Shown piece by piece: positions 54,888 to 63,782 of a stretch of 64,000 nt of DNA. Under the pieces are notes generated by a model. The model saw only the letters and a program-made list of their open reading frames with translations. It did no database searches and was not told the origin of the DNA. The stretch comes from Acidobacteriota bacterium. GTDB lineage: Bacteria; Acidobacteriota; Holophagae; Acanthopleuribacterales; Acanthopleuribacteraceae. The stretch spans positions 362,409 to 426,408 of the forward strand of contig JAGQSC010000021.1 of assembly GCA_020439745.1 (NCBI GenBank), in the 5' to 3' direction. The translations under genes and the position numbers were made by a program. Position 1 is the stretch's first letter, and every line of letters begins with the position of its first letter.

Positions 54888-55975
54888 TGGGACCACCCGA
54901 ACCCGAAGGAGAGTGTGAAGCTACTCAGGCCTTCGTCGCGTTCGTAAGCGGTGGCTCGGATTTGGAACCGGTCCATCCAGCGCAGATCGGTTTTTCCGTG
55001 GTATCCCAACGAAAAGCGGGTACTGTCGAAGGTCGACAAATCCCGGTCAGATGTGAAATAGGCATCCGATTCAGTGGCCGTGGCAGGCAGAACGAAATAG
55101 GGACTCCCATCCTGTTGATGTGCCCGCGCCGAGAAACTGATCCACGAGCCGCGCGACCCCAGTTTGAAGAAGGGCTCCAGTTCAAACGTATGAGCTCCAA
55201 TGTCGAAATCGTCGTCGTAGTACCTGTAAAACGTGCGCAAAACGAATCGATCGGTAAATGCATGATTCAATCGTAGGCTTAACGCGTTACGGCTGCGCGA
55301 ATCTGGTAGTCGCTCTGCGACGTGAATTCCGTCAGTGAGGATGACCTCTTGGAAAGGTGAAGATAAGAAGCCACTTTGGTCGCTGATAAACACTTCTGCC
55401 GAGAGGACCGTTTTTTTGCCCAGCACCTGACTGAACGAAAGGGTTAGGTCTGTGGTTGAGCGATCATCCTGGCCGTAATGAACACCATCGATGTCATACA
55501 GGTCGACCGTATCGGCATAGGTGGCCAGTGAAATACCCAGCGTGGAATTCTTTTGGTTGAAATCGAAAGAACCACTCACACCACCATTAATGGATGTGTA
55601 GTCATATTCCTTAGAGAACCCAATAAATCCACCATACCTTTGGTTGCCGCGGTCCAGTTGTGCGCCAAAGGTGCCAAACGCCCGGGTATCTACCTTGGAA
55701 GCGCCACTCACGTTGTCCATGGCGTCGATCGATGCAGATGAAACGTTGTCGACACCAATGTGTGCTGTGTACGACCAATTCGATTCCGGGTTAAAGACGA
55801 TATCAATCACGGGAGATACCGAGGTGAGATCTTCGGTGCCTTCGCCACCCGTCACGGCAGAATGATCGCCCGATTGATCGTAATAACCCGCCAGGAAATC
55901 GAATTGCCATCTAGGCTGTTCCTGGGCAATGACTACACTTGCGAAGAGACAAATCCATAGATTACGAACAGCCAC
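54884..55975 (-). CDS. DUF3570 outer-membrane beta-barrel-like protein
   Basis: 363 residues. The GTG start at 55975 has AGGAGG five bases upstream; an in-frame start at 56053 lies inside the DUF4266 gene. A signal peptide (NLWICLFASVVIA) is followed by alternating polar/aromatic strands to the final FGFGWSQ, as in an outer-membrane barrel. DUF3570 is known only by association with DUF4266, thioredoxin and ApbE genes. It overlaps DUF4266 by 14 bases and tlpA by 4. Confidence 0.85.
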   Translation of the reverse strand: MAVRNLWICLFASVVIAQEQPRWQFDFLAGYYDQSGDHSAVTGGEGTEDLTSVSPVIDIVFNPESNWSYTAHIGVDNVSSASIDAMDNVSGASKVDTRAFGTFGAQLDRGNQRYGGFIGFSKEYDYTSINGGVSGSFDFNQKNSTLGISLATYADTVDLYDIDGVHYGQDDRSTTDLTLSFSQVLGKKTVLSAEVFISDQSGFLSSPFQEVILTDGIHVAERLPDSRSRNALSLRLNHAFTDRFVLRTFYRYYDDDFDIGAHTFELEPFFKLGSRGSWISFSARAHQQDGSPYFVLPATATESDAYFTSDRDLSTFDSTRFSLGYHGKTDLRWMDRFQIRATAYERDEGLSSFTLSFGFGWSQ

Positions 55976-56177
55976 AGCCGCCTCCTGATTTACCGCCCGC
56001 ACCGCCCACAGCACCTTCGCGGTAGACCTCCGCGTTGCGATCGAAAATACCAATGGCGGTGTTGTCCAGCTGCATAGGATCCAGGGTTAGTGTTTCGCGT
56101 TGCCAGGGCTTCACTTTGACGCAAGCCGTCGCCATCAACAACAGACATAGACCTGCCAAATAAGTCATCTTCTTCAC
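55962..56177 (-). CDS. DUF4266 small lipoprotein with CGC tail
   Basis: 71 residues. A lipobox (LMATAC, Cys19) is followed by VKVKPWQRETLTLDPM, the DUF4266 core, and a glycine-rich end GGAGGKSGGGCGCS. The two terminal cysteines spaced CxC could bind metal or be the target of the TlpA thioredoxin. Overlaps apbE by ATGA. Confidence 0.88.
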   Translation of the reverse strand: MKKMTYLAGLCLLLMATACVKVKPWQRETLTLDPMQLDNTAIGIFDRNAEVYREGAVGGAGGKSGGGCGCS

Positions 56178-57175
56178 AGTTTTACCTCGTTCATTCGTTC
56201 GGTCAGTGATTGGCTCATGTGAATCTCTCCGGAGGCATCCACCACAATGGCCATGAATCCCTTGAGTTGATCAATCAATTTCAATCCGTCTACGCCCATC
56301 ACGGAAAGCGCGGTCGCCATGGCGTCTGCCACTTCGGCGTCTGGGCAAATCACCGTCACACTTCGCGTCCCTTGTACTGGCCAGCCGCTGCGTGGGTCAA
56401 TAATATGGCTGTAACGCACTCCGCCGTACATGAAAAAACGTTCATAGTCGCCAGATGTGACAATGGCTTGATCGAGCAGATGTAACTCTGCGATTCGCGC
56501 ATGCTGATCGCGTGGATGGGCAATGGAAACCCGCCACGGCTGTTGCGAGCCATCGCGTCCAAAAACCAGCATGTCGCCACCAGCATTGACAATGCCGCCT
56601 GTGATCCCATGTTCCTTGAGGACCTTGGCTGCCCGGTTAGCTGCGTAACCTTTCCCGATGGCTCCGAACCCAATGGACATGCCCTGCTTGGGCAGAAATA
56701 CCGAGGTGTTTTCGGAGTCACATTCAATCAACTCATAACTCACCAATTCTAGGGCTTTTATGATCATTTTTTGATCGGGAATCTGGGGTTCAGTGGTTTT
56801 GAAGTGCCACAGTGGCAGCACACCGCCTATGGTGATATCAAAGGCACCGTCGGTAAGGGCTGATACCTTCTTGCTGCGTTGGATGAGTTGAAAAAGCTCG
56901 GTAGAGACAGTGACGGGCGCGACCCCTGCCTGTTGATTGATCTGAGAGGTTTCGGAATCACTGCGCCAACTGCTGATGAGTTGTTCGATGCGGTCGATTT
57001 CAGCATAGGCGGCATCAATGGCTTCGCGCGCCGTTTCGGGGTTCGGGTGAACGGCAGTCACTTCGAACACAGAACCCATCTTGGAGGCAATCACTTTGTG
57101 GGTATCATGACCTGCATCGGAGACCACGTAGGTGGGTGATTGAAACAGAATGCTGAGTATTGAAATGCACATCAT
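56174..57175 (-). CDS. apbE: FAD:protein FMN transferase
   Basis: 333 residues with an N-terminal hydrophobic stretch (periplasmic enzyme). It transfers FMN from FAD to a Thr or Ser in target proteins. GFGAIGKGYAANRAAKVL, GIVNAGGDMLVFG, SGDYERFF and HIIDPRSGWPV are the usual ApbE blocks; the Mg-binding region with DAEVADAMATALSVMG follows. It leads the four-gene operon. No obvious D-x-x-T-flavinylation motif partner (RnfG, NqrB/C, FMN_bind) is in the window, so its target is unknown. Confidence 0.95.
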   Translation of the reverse strand: MMCISILSILFQSPTYVVSDAGHDTHKVIASKMGSVFEVTAVHPNPETAREAIDAAYAEIDRIEQLISSWRSDSETSQINQQAGVAPVTVSTELFQLIQRSKKVSALTDGAFDITIGGVLPLWHFKTTEPQIPDQKMIIKALELVSYELIECDSENTSVFLPKQGMSIGFGAIGKGYAANRAAKVLKEHGITGGIVNAGGDMLVFGRDGSQQPWRVSIAHPRDQHARIAELHLLDQAIVTSGDYERFFMYGGVRYSHIIDPRSGWPVQGTRSVTVICPDAEVADAMATALSVMGVDGLKLIDQLKGFMAIVVDASGEIHMSQSLTERMNEVKL

Positions 57176-57362
57176 GGGCGTGTATAGACCCTCCGTCTGA
57201 AGGCAAACCTAATGGCCCAGACAGCCTTCGGTCAAGGGAATTAAGATGAAGAATTCTTAATGTTTGCCAGGCTGTTGGCGTGGTATATTGAAAGGCCCAA
57301 ATTAATGTGTTTGTCTGATGAACAAATGGCCTAGAGACGACGCGCGTGGAGTCTTTGATGCC

Positions 57363-60245
57363 TCATGCCGCGCCGTGAACCACGCGGTTTCGACCCGATT
57401 GTTTGCCGTCGTAAAGGGCAAGGTCTGCAGCAATTAGCGCCTTTTCAATACCCTCGTCTAGATCTACTTCAGATACGCCAATCGTAGCTGTGATGCTGAT
57501 CTGATAACGGTCTATTTCGAAGATGTGGCTGGCCAGACGCTCTCTAATCTTGTCGGAAACAGTAGTCGCACCCTCTAATTTGGTGTTGGGCATAAGGATG
57601 ACAAACTCCTCGCCGCCCCAACGGGCCACCATGTCTCCTTCGCGCAGGCTGTGACTGAGGAGTTTTCCGACCTGCACTAGGACTTGATCCCCTGCATCAT
57701 GCCCGTATGAGTCGTTGACATTCTTAAAGTGGTCCAGATCGACAATGGCCACTGAAAGATCTTGCAGGCCTCGTTTTGCGCTTGCAAAGGCCTGTTTAGC
57801 GTATTCGGTGAATCCACGGCGATTCAGGAGATCTGTGAGGAAGTCTGTGCGCGATGCCTTGAGCAACTGATCGTTAGCTATGGCCAGGTCCGACGTTCGT
57901 TCTTCTACCATTTTTTCAAGCAACATGTGCTGGCGTCGCAACCGAGTGGTCCTGAACATGTATGCGGCCCATACGAGACCGATCACAAAAGCTACGGCCA
58001 ATACGCGAAACCACCAGGTCATCCACCAGGGGGACCGGATGGCAAATTCGATTGAAGTCATGTCTTCGCGATCGCCCACGACTGCCTGCACGGTGAGGCG
58101 ATAGTTCCCCGGTGCCAATTGCGAGAATGTGACGCTACGCTGGGTCTGCCCGGCTCTGGTCCACTGATCGTCCAAGCCCTGCAAACGATAGGCAAGTTTG
58201 TGGTGACGGGTATGTACGTACTCTTGCAAGGCAAAATGGAATGTGTAGCTTAGTCTTTGATGGGGCAGGGACGTTTTTTCGGATGCCAGGAATCCCTTTG
58301 GTAGGTCAAAGAGGGCTACCTGTGGTTGTGGATTGTCAACATCTGCATCTTTTGGGTGGATGATGGTTACACCAGAGAATCCACCCATCCATATATCACC
58401 CTTAATCTCTGCGGCCACATGAGAAAGGTAACCTTGTGATTGAACACCGTCTTCCTTGTGAAAATGTTGGATGGATTCTGTATTCAAGTCCAAGCGACTC
58501 AGGCCCCTGTCTGAACCAATCCACAGAGCGTCATTAGAGCCGATGATCGACTCGACCACGGAACTGTTCATGCCTGCACTCTTATCGTAACGCTTGAAAC
58601 TAGGCGTCCCAGATTCATGGACCATGCACGCCAGCCCGCCACCTTCAGTACCCAACCAAAGCCGCCCGTCCAACGATCGGTACAAGCAGTTGATTCTATT
58701 GTCGGGCAACGAGTATGGGTCGTTCGCGTCATGGGTGTACACAACGAACGTTTCTGTCTGAGGGTCGAACTGATTGAGACCCGACGAGGTCGCTAGCCAG
58801 AGTGTTTCGTTGGGGCCCGGTTCGATAGCCCACACGTCCGAGTCACTGATACCTGACTCATCGCCATGATGTGCATAGGTTTTCCATGTCTTTGTGTGGG
58901 GATCGAAAACAATGAAACCGCCGGCGCTGGTTCCCAGGAACAATTTTGAGTCCCGATAGCAGACGGCATGAATAAGGTTGGCACGAGCAAAGTGGTCTTG
59001 GTGAAACCACTGAGAGGTGTATTGCCCATGCTCATAGCGGACTAGACCAGCACCCCTGGTCCCCAGCCACATGGCGCCCTCATCGTCTTCAGCAAATGCG
59101 AGGACCGTATTGAACTCAGGATGCCTGGCCTTAATCTGGTATCGATCACCGGAAACAATGAAGAGCCCGCGCCCCCAAGTGCCTAACCAAATATCGCCTC
59201 TCGAGTCCTGCTTAATGGACATGACCTCTGTCTGGTGCGGTAGGGAAGCAAGACGGGAGAATCGATCGCTGCGGGCGTCCATCAAACTGAGTCCTCCTCC
59301 CCAGGTAGCCGCCCATACGCCTCCTGTCTTGTCGATACAGATTTCATTGATATTGTTGTAACTCAGGCTATTGGGATCCAAGGGATCATTTTTGAAGTGA
59401 TCGACCCCCTTTTCTGAGAGCCTCATCAAACCGTCGGAACCGCCTAGCCACAAGAATCCGCGGTCATCCAGAGCCATGTCATTGATTCTCAGGGTGGGGA
59501 TTTGAACTTGTGCCTTAGGGTCGTTCAGTTGTTCATCCCAGTGATCGGTGAGGCGCAGCACACCGAATTTTTCGCAGGCTACCCAAAGCGCGTTTCCATC
59601 AAGCAAAATGGATCGAACCGTGCCAATCTCCCAGAGCTTTGCTTGTCCGTCTGCGAGTCGTAATCGAGTCAAACCGACGCCGTGTCCAATCCACAGGTAG
59701 CCACGGTCTTCCAGCATCGCAAAAACGCCTTTTAAGTCGCCTAACGAATCAGCCAAAGAAGGTACGATCGAACGCGTTGACCGGTCGCACTGCAACACGC
59801 CGCTTAGTGTGCCCACCCAAATCCGACCTGGTGTATCGCTGGCGCAGAATCGTTGGATTCTGTTTTCTCGATGGCCTGATTGCCCAGGTACAGGGATCAC
59901 GGGAAAAAACGCGTCGCGATTTGGCGATATCTGCCAAAACCCGTCTCCTTCGGTGCCAACCCAAAGATTGCTTTGATCGTCCTCGAAGAGACAGGTCATG
60001 CGCTGTTTTGAGAATTCCTGATTGGGGTCGTCAAATAGCTTAAACCGCGATCCATCGAATCGGTTAAGACCTGAGTGGGTGGTGACCCAGATAAATCCCT
60101 GGCGGTCCTGCATCACGTCGCGAACCGTATAGTGGGCCAGTCCATCATCCCTGGAGAATCGTGCGAAGTAGACCGATGGTTGGATCTCTGGATTTGAAGA
60201 CCAACACAAGAAGCCTACCCAAAACATAACTGTATTGGTAACCAT
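57363..60245 (-). CDS. Sensor with two-component propeller, Y_Y_Y and GGDEF domains
   Basis: 960 residues: signal/anchor (1-20), about 12 Reg_prop blades (WVGTEGDGFWQ, WLGTRGAGLVRY) to about 640, Y_Y_Y domain (about 660-745), one membrane helix (about 750-770), short coiled coil, then GGDEF (about 800-960). RWGGEEF keeps the catalytic signature and REGD five residues before it is an inhibitory I-site (RxxD). It should make c-di-GMP in response to a periplasmic ligand. Confidence 0.94.
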   Translation of the reverse strand: MVTNTVMFWVGFLCWSSNPEIQPSVYFARFSRDDGLAHYTVRDVMQDRQGFIWVTTHSGLNRFDGSRFKLFDDPNQEFSKQRMTCLFEDDQSNLWVGTEGDGFWQISPNRDAFFPVIPVPGQSGHRENRIQRFCASDTPGRIWVGTLSGVLQCDRSTRSIVPSLADSLGDLKGVFAMLEDRGYLWIGHGVGLTRLRLADGQAKLWEIGTVRSILLDGNALWVACEKFGVLRLTDHWDEQLNDPKAQVQIPTLRINDMALDDRGFLWLGGSDGLMRLSEKGVDHFKNDPLDPNSLSYNNINEICIDKTGGVWAATWGGGLSLMDARSDRFSRLASLPHQTEVMSIKQDSRGDIWLGTWGRGLFIVSGDRYQIKARHPEFNTVLAFAEDDEGAMWLGTRGAGLVRYEHGQYTSQWFHQDHFARANLIHAVCYRDSKLFLGTSAGGFIVFDPHTKTWKTYAHHGDESGISDSDVWAIEPGPNETLWLATSSGLNQFDPQTETFVVYTHDANDPYSLPDNRINCLYRSLDGRLWLGTEGGGLACMVHESGTPSFKRYDKSAGMNSSVVESIIGSNDALWIGSDRGLSRLDLNTESIQHFHKEDGVQSQGYLSHVAAEIKGDIWMGGFSGVTIIHPKDADVDNPQPQVALFDLPKGFLASEKTSLPHQRLSYTFHFALQEYVHTRHHKLAYRLQGLDDQWTRAGQTQRSVTFSQLAPGNYRLTVQAVVGDREDMTSIEFAIRSPWWMTWWFRVLAVAFVIGLVWAAYMFRTTRLRRQHMLLEKMVEERTSDLAIANDQLLKASRTDFLTDLLNRRGFTEYAKQAFASAKRGLQDLSVAIVDLDHFKNVNDSYGHDAGDQVLVQVGKLLSHSLREGDMVARWGGEEFVILMPNTKLEGATTVSDKIRERLASHIFEIDRYQISITATIGVSEVDLDEGIEKALIAADLALYDGKQSGRNRVVHGAA

Positions 60246-60391
60246 GGAGCCGTTGCAACCTCACGACACTCATCGGTCAATTGAGCGATAGACTCAAACA
60301 TGGACACCTCAGGATGTTCGTGACTAGGCAATATCCTCCAATTTTGCGATTGGATGGATGGGCAATTCAGAAACAGCGAAGCAACAAGCTT

Positions 60392-60411
60392 CCTGTGACT
60401 GAGATCACAGG
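60392..60411. promoter_or_regulatory. CRP/FNR-type palindrome (TGTGA-N6-TCACA)
   Basis: CCTGTGA-CTGAGA-TCACAGG, a perfect 7-base inverted repeat with the exact E. coli CRP consensus core at 60394-60409. It is 24 bases from the GTG start of the haem protein and about 150 from the start of the divergent GGDEF gene. It is too close to the former to be a usual activator site, so repression of it or control of the GGDEF gene is more likely. Confidence 0.6.
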
Positions 60412-60435
60412 CGTGTTGTATCAGAAGGGTGTACG

Positions 60436-63400
60436 GTGCATGTAATGTTCCGGCACACTTCCTTTTTTTTGATATCGCTTTTCTGTCTTGGTCAGGTGGA
60501 TTACGACATAGCCTATATCCGAGCCCCTCGGTATGGCGATTTTCAGAACACCATTTGGCCTGAAGTCTTTCATCCAGGCAGCATTGAGCCGGGCACGGAT
60601 ATGATGTTGCTACATCCCGACGGCAGCGAAGAACTTCTGATGGCTGGGGGATTTGGGGCAGTCACAGACATCGCCGTTTCGTTCGATGGTCAAACGTTGT
60701 TTTATGTGAAGTTTCCTGACATGCGCCCAAGTGCGTTGAACGGACAGCGCAACGATTTGCCCGTTCTAGGTGCCGATATCTACAAAATGGATCTGGCGAC
60801 CAGGGTGGAGACACGACTGACGTTTCAGGAATACACACCCAATACGGCAGCAGGCAATTGGACCGCTGATCCCGTGGGAACCGGCGCGAATCCCGATCAG
60901 AATTATCTGGGTTACGGCATGTTGAATCTGGGTCCCTGTCCACTCCCCGGTGGACGAATCATGTTCACGTCCAACCGCAACGGGTTTCTACCCAACAAGA
61001 GTTTTACCCAAACCTGCATGCAGCTGTTCGTGATGGACGAAGACGGACGCAATGTGAGGCAGGTGGGCCACTTGAATCTGGGATCGGCCTTACACCCCGT
61101 GATGTTGATGGATGGGCGCGTGATGTTCTCGTCCTACGAAGCACAGGGGCTTCGCGATCGGCGTCTGTGGGGACTATGGTCCATGTGGCCCGATGGTCGG
61201 AACTGGGGACCTCTAATGAGCGGACTTTCCGCTCCTCAAGCCTTCCATTTCCAGACCCAACTGAGTAATGGCGATATCGCGGTGGTGGACTATTACAATC
61301 TCAACAACAACGGCTTTGGCTCATTGATTGCCTTTCCCGCCAACTCGGGCGTGCAACCCGGATTCGGCTCGCCAACAGCCAGTGATCCTTCCAATCCGCC
61401 CATACAGGCCGGGATTTACAGCAATGGGAACCCGCGTTACAGGCGTTACCCCTTTTCGCCCGCAGGGCTTTACACCCTCACGCCTTTCACAACTGGTGAC
61501 GATGAGGCAGCCCCGCTGTCCGATTTCACCGACCCCAACAGCCCGCGCGTCGGCAAAGTCACCCATCCATCGGCCGCACCGATGGATGCCTTGCTCATTG
61601 CTTGGACCGTAGGACCAGCCAACGACCTGAACCGACCCACACCTATCCCTTATTATGATTCTGGGCTCTACTTGATGCCCAATAACCTGCCCGCCTTGGC
61701 ACCCGACGATCTGGTCTTGCTCAAGAACGACCCCAACTACAACGAACAGTGGCCCAAAGCGCTTGTACCGTACCGGGACATTTACGGCATCGATGCGCCT
61801 GCCAAATTGCCATTCTTGCCCAACGATGGCAGCGTCCGTCCGGAATTGCCTGCAGGTACGCCGTTCGGTGTGGTGGGCACGGCCAGCCTGATCAACCGCA
61901 ACACCAAACCGGGCCGTGGCGACAGTAACTTCGCAGGGTTGGATCCCTTCAATACCAGTGAAAACGAAGCCAGCACCAACTGGGAATCCCAAGGAGCCGA
62001 TGCCGGTCTTTACACGGAAGATGACATATACGCCATTCGAGTCCTGGCCATGGAACCCACCAGTCACCGCAGTTACGGTCCCAACGGCGGATGCTGCGGT
62101 GCAGAATACAACTTCTTCAATCATGCCAATGAACGGTTGCGGATTCTGGGTGAGATGCCCGTGCGCAACACCGACATGATGGGGAATTCGCTGATCGATG
62201 GTGACGGTAACCCGGACACCAGTTTCCTGGTGAAAATCCCCGCCGATGTGCCGTTCACCTTCCAGACCCTGGACCGTAACCGCATGGTATTGAACATGTC
62301 GCAGACCTGGCATCAACTGCGTCCGGGTGAGTTTCGTTATGACTGTGGCGGCTGCCACGCCCACGCGGAAATGCCCACGGATTTCTTTCAAACAGCCGCT
62401 TCCAGTCCAGCCTATGTGGCTACGGATATGGCCTACCAAACGCCCATCATCAGTCATGACGCCATGGGCGATCCCATTCAGGTGAACTTACCCGAACGTG
62501 CCATCGATGTGGAGTACCACCGCGATGTGAAACCCATCCTGGAACGGTCCTGCGTGCCGTGTCACAACGCCGGTATGCCCACTGCCGAACTGGTACTGGA
62601 CGATGAGTCCATCGTCGATCGCCACGAGAACACCTTTAACCGTTTGGCCCGCGATGAGGATGCCCAATACGGATATCCCCCTGTGATCACCAACGGCACC
62701 TGGCGGCAAACCAACGCCTCGCGCTACATTCGCCCGTTCCAGGCCCGCCGCAGTATGTTGATCTGGAAGATTTTTGGTGAACGCTTGGACGGCTGGACCA
62801 ACGCGGATCATCCCACGGAAGCCGTGCCTGGTGTGGCCGCGACATTGCCCATGGGGGCCAATCCCAACGATGCGGATCTGGATTATGTGGGCGACCCCAT
62901 GCCACCGCCCGGTTCTCTGCATCCCGTGACTGGCGACCCCATTCCGGGGCTGACCGCCGACGAGAAGTTGATGATTGCCACTTGGGTGGATTTAGGCTGC
63001 CCGGTGAATGTGACGGCGGCTGCCGGTGAACAGCGTACGGAGTTTGGCTGGTTCCTGGACGATTTGCGACCCACTTTGACCGTCAGTTCACCGAGAGCGG
63101 GCCCACAGTTCCAGCCGCTGACCGAGTTGGTGCTTGGCGCCTTCGATTACTATTCGGGCCTGGATCCCGCATCCCTTTCGGTGACGGCTGATTTTGATGT
63201 CAACGGCATCGCTGCAGGCGGGGAGTTGGCCGGTTCATTTGTGATGAGTGGGGACCATATCTGGACGCTTACTTTGGCGGCGCCGATTGGGTTTCTGCCT
63301 TCAGGGACTCTACAGGTTTCGGTGGCCGATGTAGCCGGTAACCTGATCGAATGCGAGGTGTCGTTCTCCATTTATGAGCACGCGCTGCAGAGTTTCCCTT

Positions 63401-63510
63401 TGGACTTGTGGCGCAACCCGCCCGCCTATGATCAGAGCTACGATCTCAATCAGAACGGCACCATCGAAGCCATGGACCTGGTCCTGCACATCAACGTCTC
63501 CTCCAACTAA
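60436..63510 (+). CDS. Secreted dihaem HzsA-like PD40 protein with dockerin-like tail
   Basis: 1024 residues. Signal peptide (MFRHTSFFLISLFCLGQ), a long N-terminal PD40-like propeller (about 30-330: LHPDGSEELL, LFVMDEDGRNVRQVG), then two c-type haem sites, CGGCH (637-641) and CVPCH (706-710), in PSCyt-like segments. An Ig-like region lies at about 880-985, and a dockerin-like end reads YDLNQNGTIEAMDL. It resembles hydrazine synthase alpha-like proteins of non-anammox bacteria. Start at GTG 60436 (AAGGG upstream) or ATG 60445. Confidence 0.85.
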   Translation: MHVMFRHTSFFLISLFCLGQVDYDIAYIRAPRYGDFQNTIWPEVFHPGSIEPGTDMMLLHPDGSEELLMAGGFGAVTDIAVSFDGQTLFYVKFPDMRPSALNGQRNDLPVLGADIYKMDLATRVETRLTFQEYTPNTAAGNWTADPVGTGANPDQNYLGYGMLNLGPCPLPGGRIMFTSNRNGFLPNKSFTQTCMQLFVMDEDGRNVRQVGHLNLGSALHPVMLMDGRVMFSSYEAQGLRDRRLWGLWSMWPDGRNWGPLMSGLSAPQAFHFQTQLSNGDIAVVDYYNLNNNGFGSLIAFPANSGVQPGFGSPTASDPSNPPIQAGIYSNGNPRYRRYPFSPAGLYTLTPFTTGDDEAAPLSDFTDPNSPRVGKVTHPSAAPMDALLIAWTVGPANDLNRPTPIPYYDSGLYLMPNNLPALAPDDLVLLKNDPNYNEQWPKALVPYRDIYGIDAPAKLPFLPNDGSVRPELPAGTPFGVVGTASLINRNTKPGRGDSNFAGLDPFNTSENEASTNWESQGADAGLYTEDDIYAIRVLAMEPTSHRSYGPNGGCCGAEYNFFNHANERLRILGEMPVRNTDMMGNSLIDGDGNPDTSFLVKIPADVPFTFQTLDRNRMVLNMSQTWHQLRPGEFRYDCGGCHAHAEMPTDFFQTAASSPAYVATDMAYQTPIISHDAMGDPIQVNLPERAIDVEYHRDVKPILERSCVPCHNAGMPTAELVLDDESIVDRHENTFNRLARDEDAQYGYPPVITNGTWRQTNASRYIRPFQARRSMLIWKIFGERLDGWTNADHPTEAVPGVAATLPMGANPNDADLDYVGDPMPPPGSLHPVTGDPIPGLTADEKLMIATWVDLGCPVNVTAAAGEQRTEFGWFLDDLRPTLTVSSPRAGPQFQPLTELVLGAFDYYSGLDPASLSVTADFDVNGIAAGGELAGSFVMSGDHIWTLTLAAPIGFLPSGTLQVSVADVAGNLIECEVSFSIYEHALQSFPLDLWRNPPAYDQSYDLNQNGTIEAMDLVLHINVSSN

Positions 63511-63599
63511 TCGCATCAGCAAGTACCGCAATGATTAGTGGAGCGACTCGGTACGACTACGGTGTATTGGTTGATTCGTGCAAATCACAAGACCACCCC

Positions 63600-63744
63600 G
63601 GCGCTGCGCGCCACCCCTCCGCAGGAGGGGAATCTAAATATCGCGCCCATTCAGAGGTACCGTGCTATTTGTCGACGAGTGCAGGCCCGATAAAACGCAG
63701 CAATCACGCAAAGCGCCCAAACCCAAAATTCCCCTCCTTCGGAG
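63600..63744. repeat. Palindromic intergenic repeat cluster
   Basis: Between the haem gene and the transposase: hairpin GGCGC-TGC-GCGCC (63600-63612), hairpin CCCCTCC-GCA-GGAGGGG (63614-63630), and CTCC-TTC-GGAG (63734-63744). GGAGGGGAAT (63624-63633) and ATTCCCCTCC (63728-63737) are inverted copies about 95 bases apart. This type of accccggcgc...cccctcc repeat is scattered in many bacterial genomes. Nothing else is seen in 63511-63782. Confidence 0.7.
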
Positions 63745-63782
63745 ATAGTGTGGTTAAAGACAAGGGGTTTTTGAGTGTTTTT

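Noticed and set aside
60436..63510. Hydrazine synthase, i.e. an anammox organism
   Set aside because: Only an HzsA-like PD40 protein with two haem sites is seen. There is no HzsB/C or hydrazine dehydrogenase, and the neighbours are unrelated. Such homologues exist in many non-anammox bacteria.
26962..63510. Cellulosome components
   Set aside because: Dockerin-like tails are present, but there is no cohesin or scaffoldin, and the carrier proteins are not plant cell-wall enzymes.
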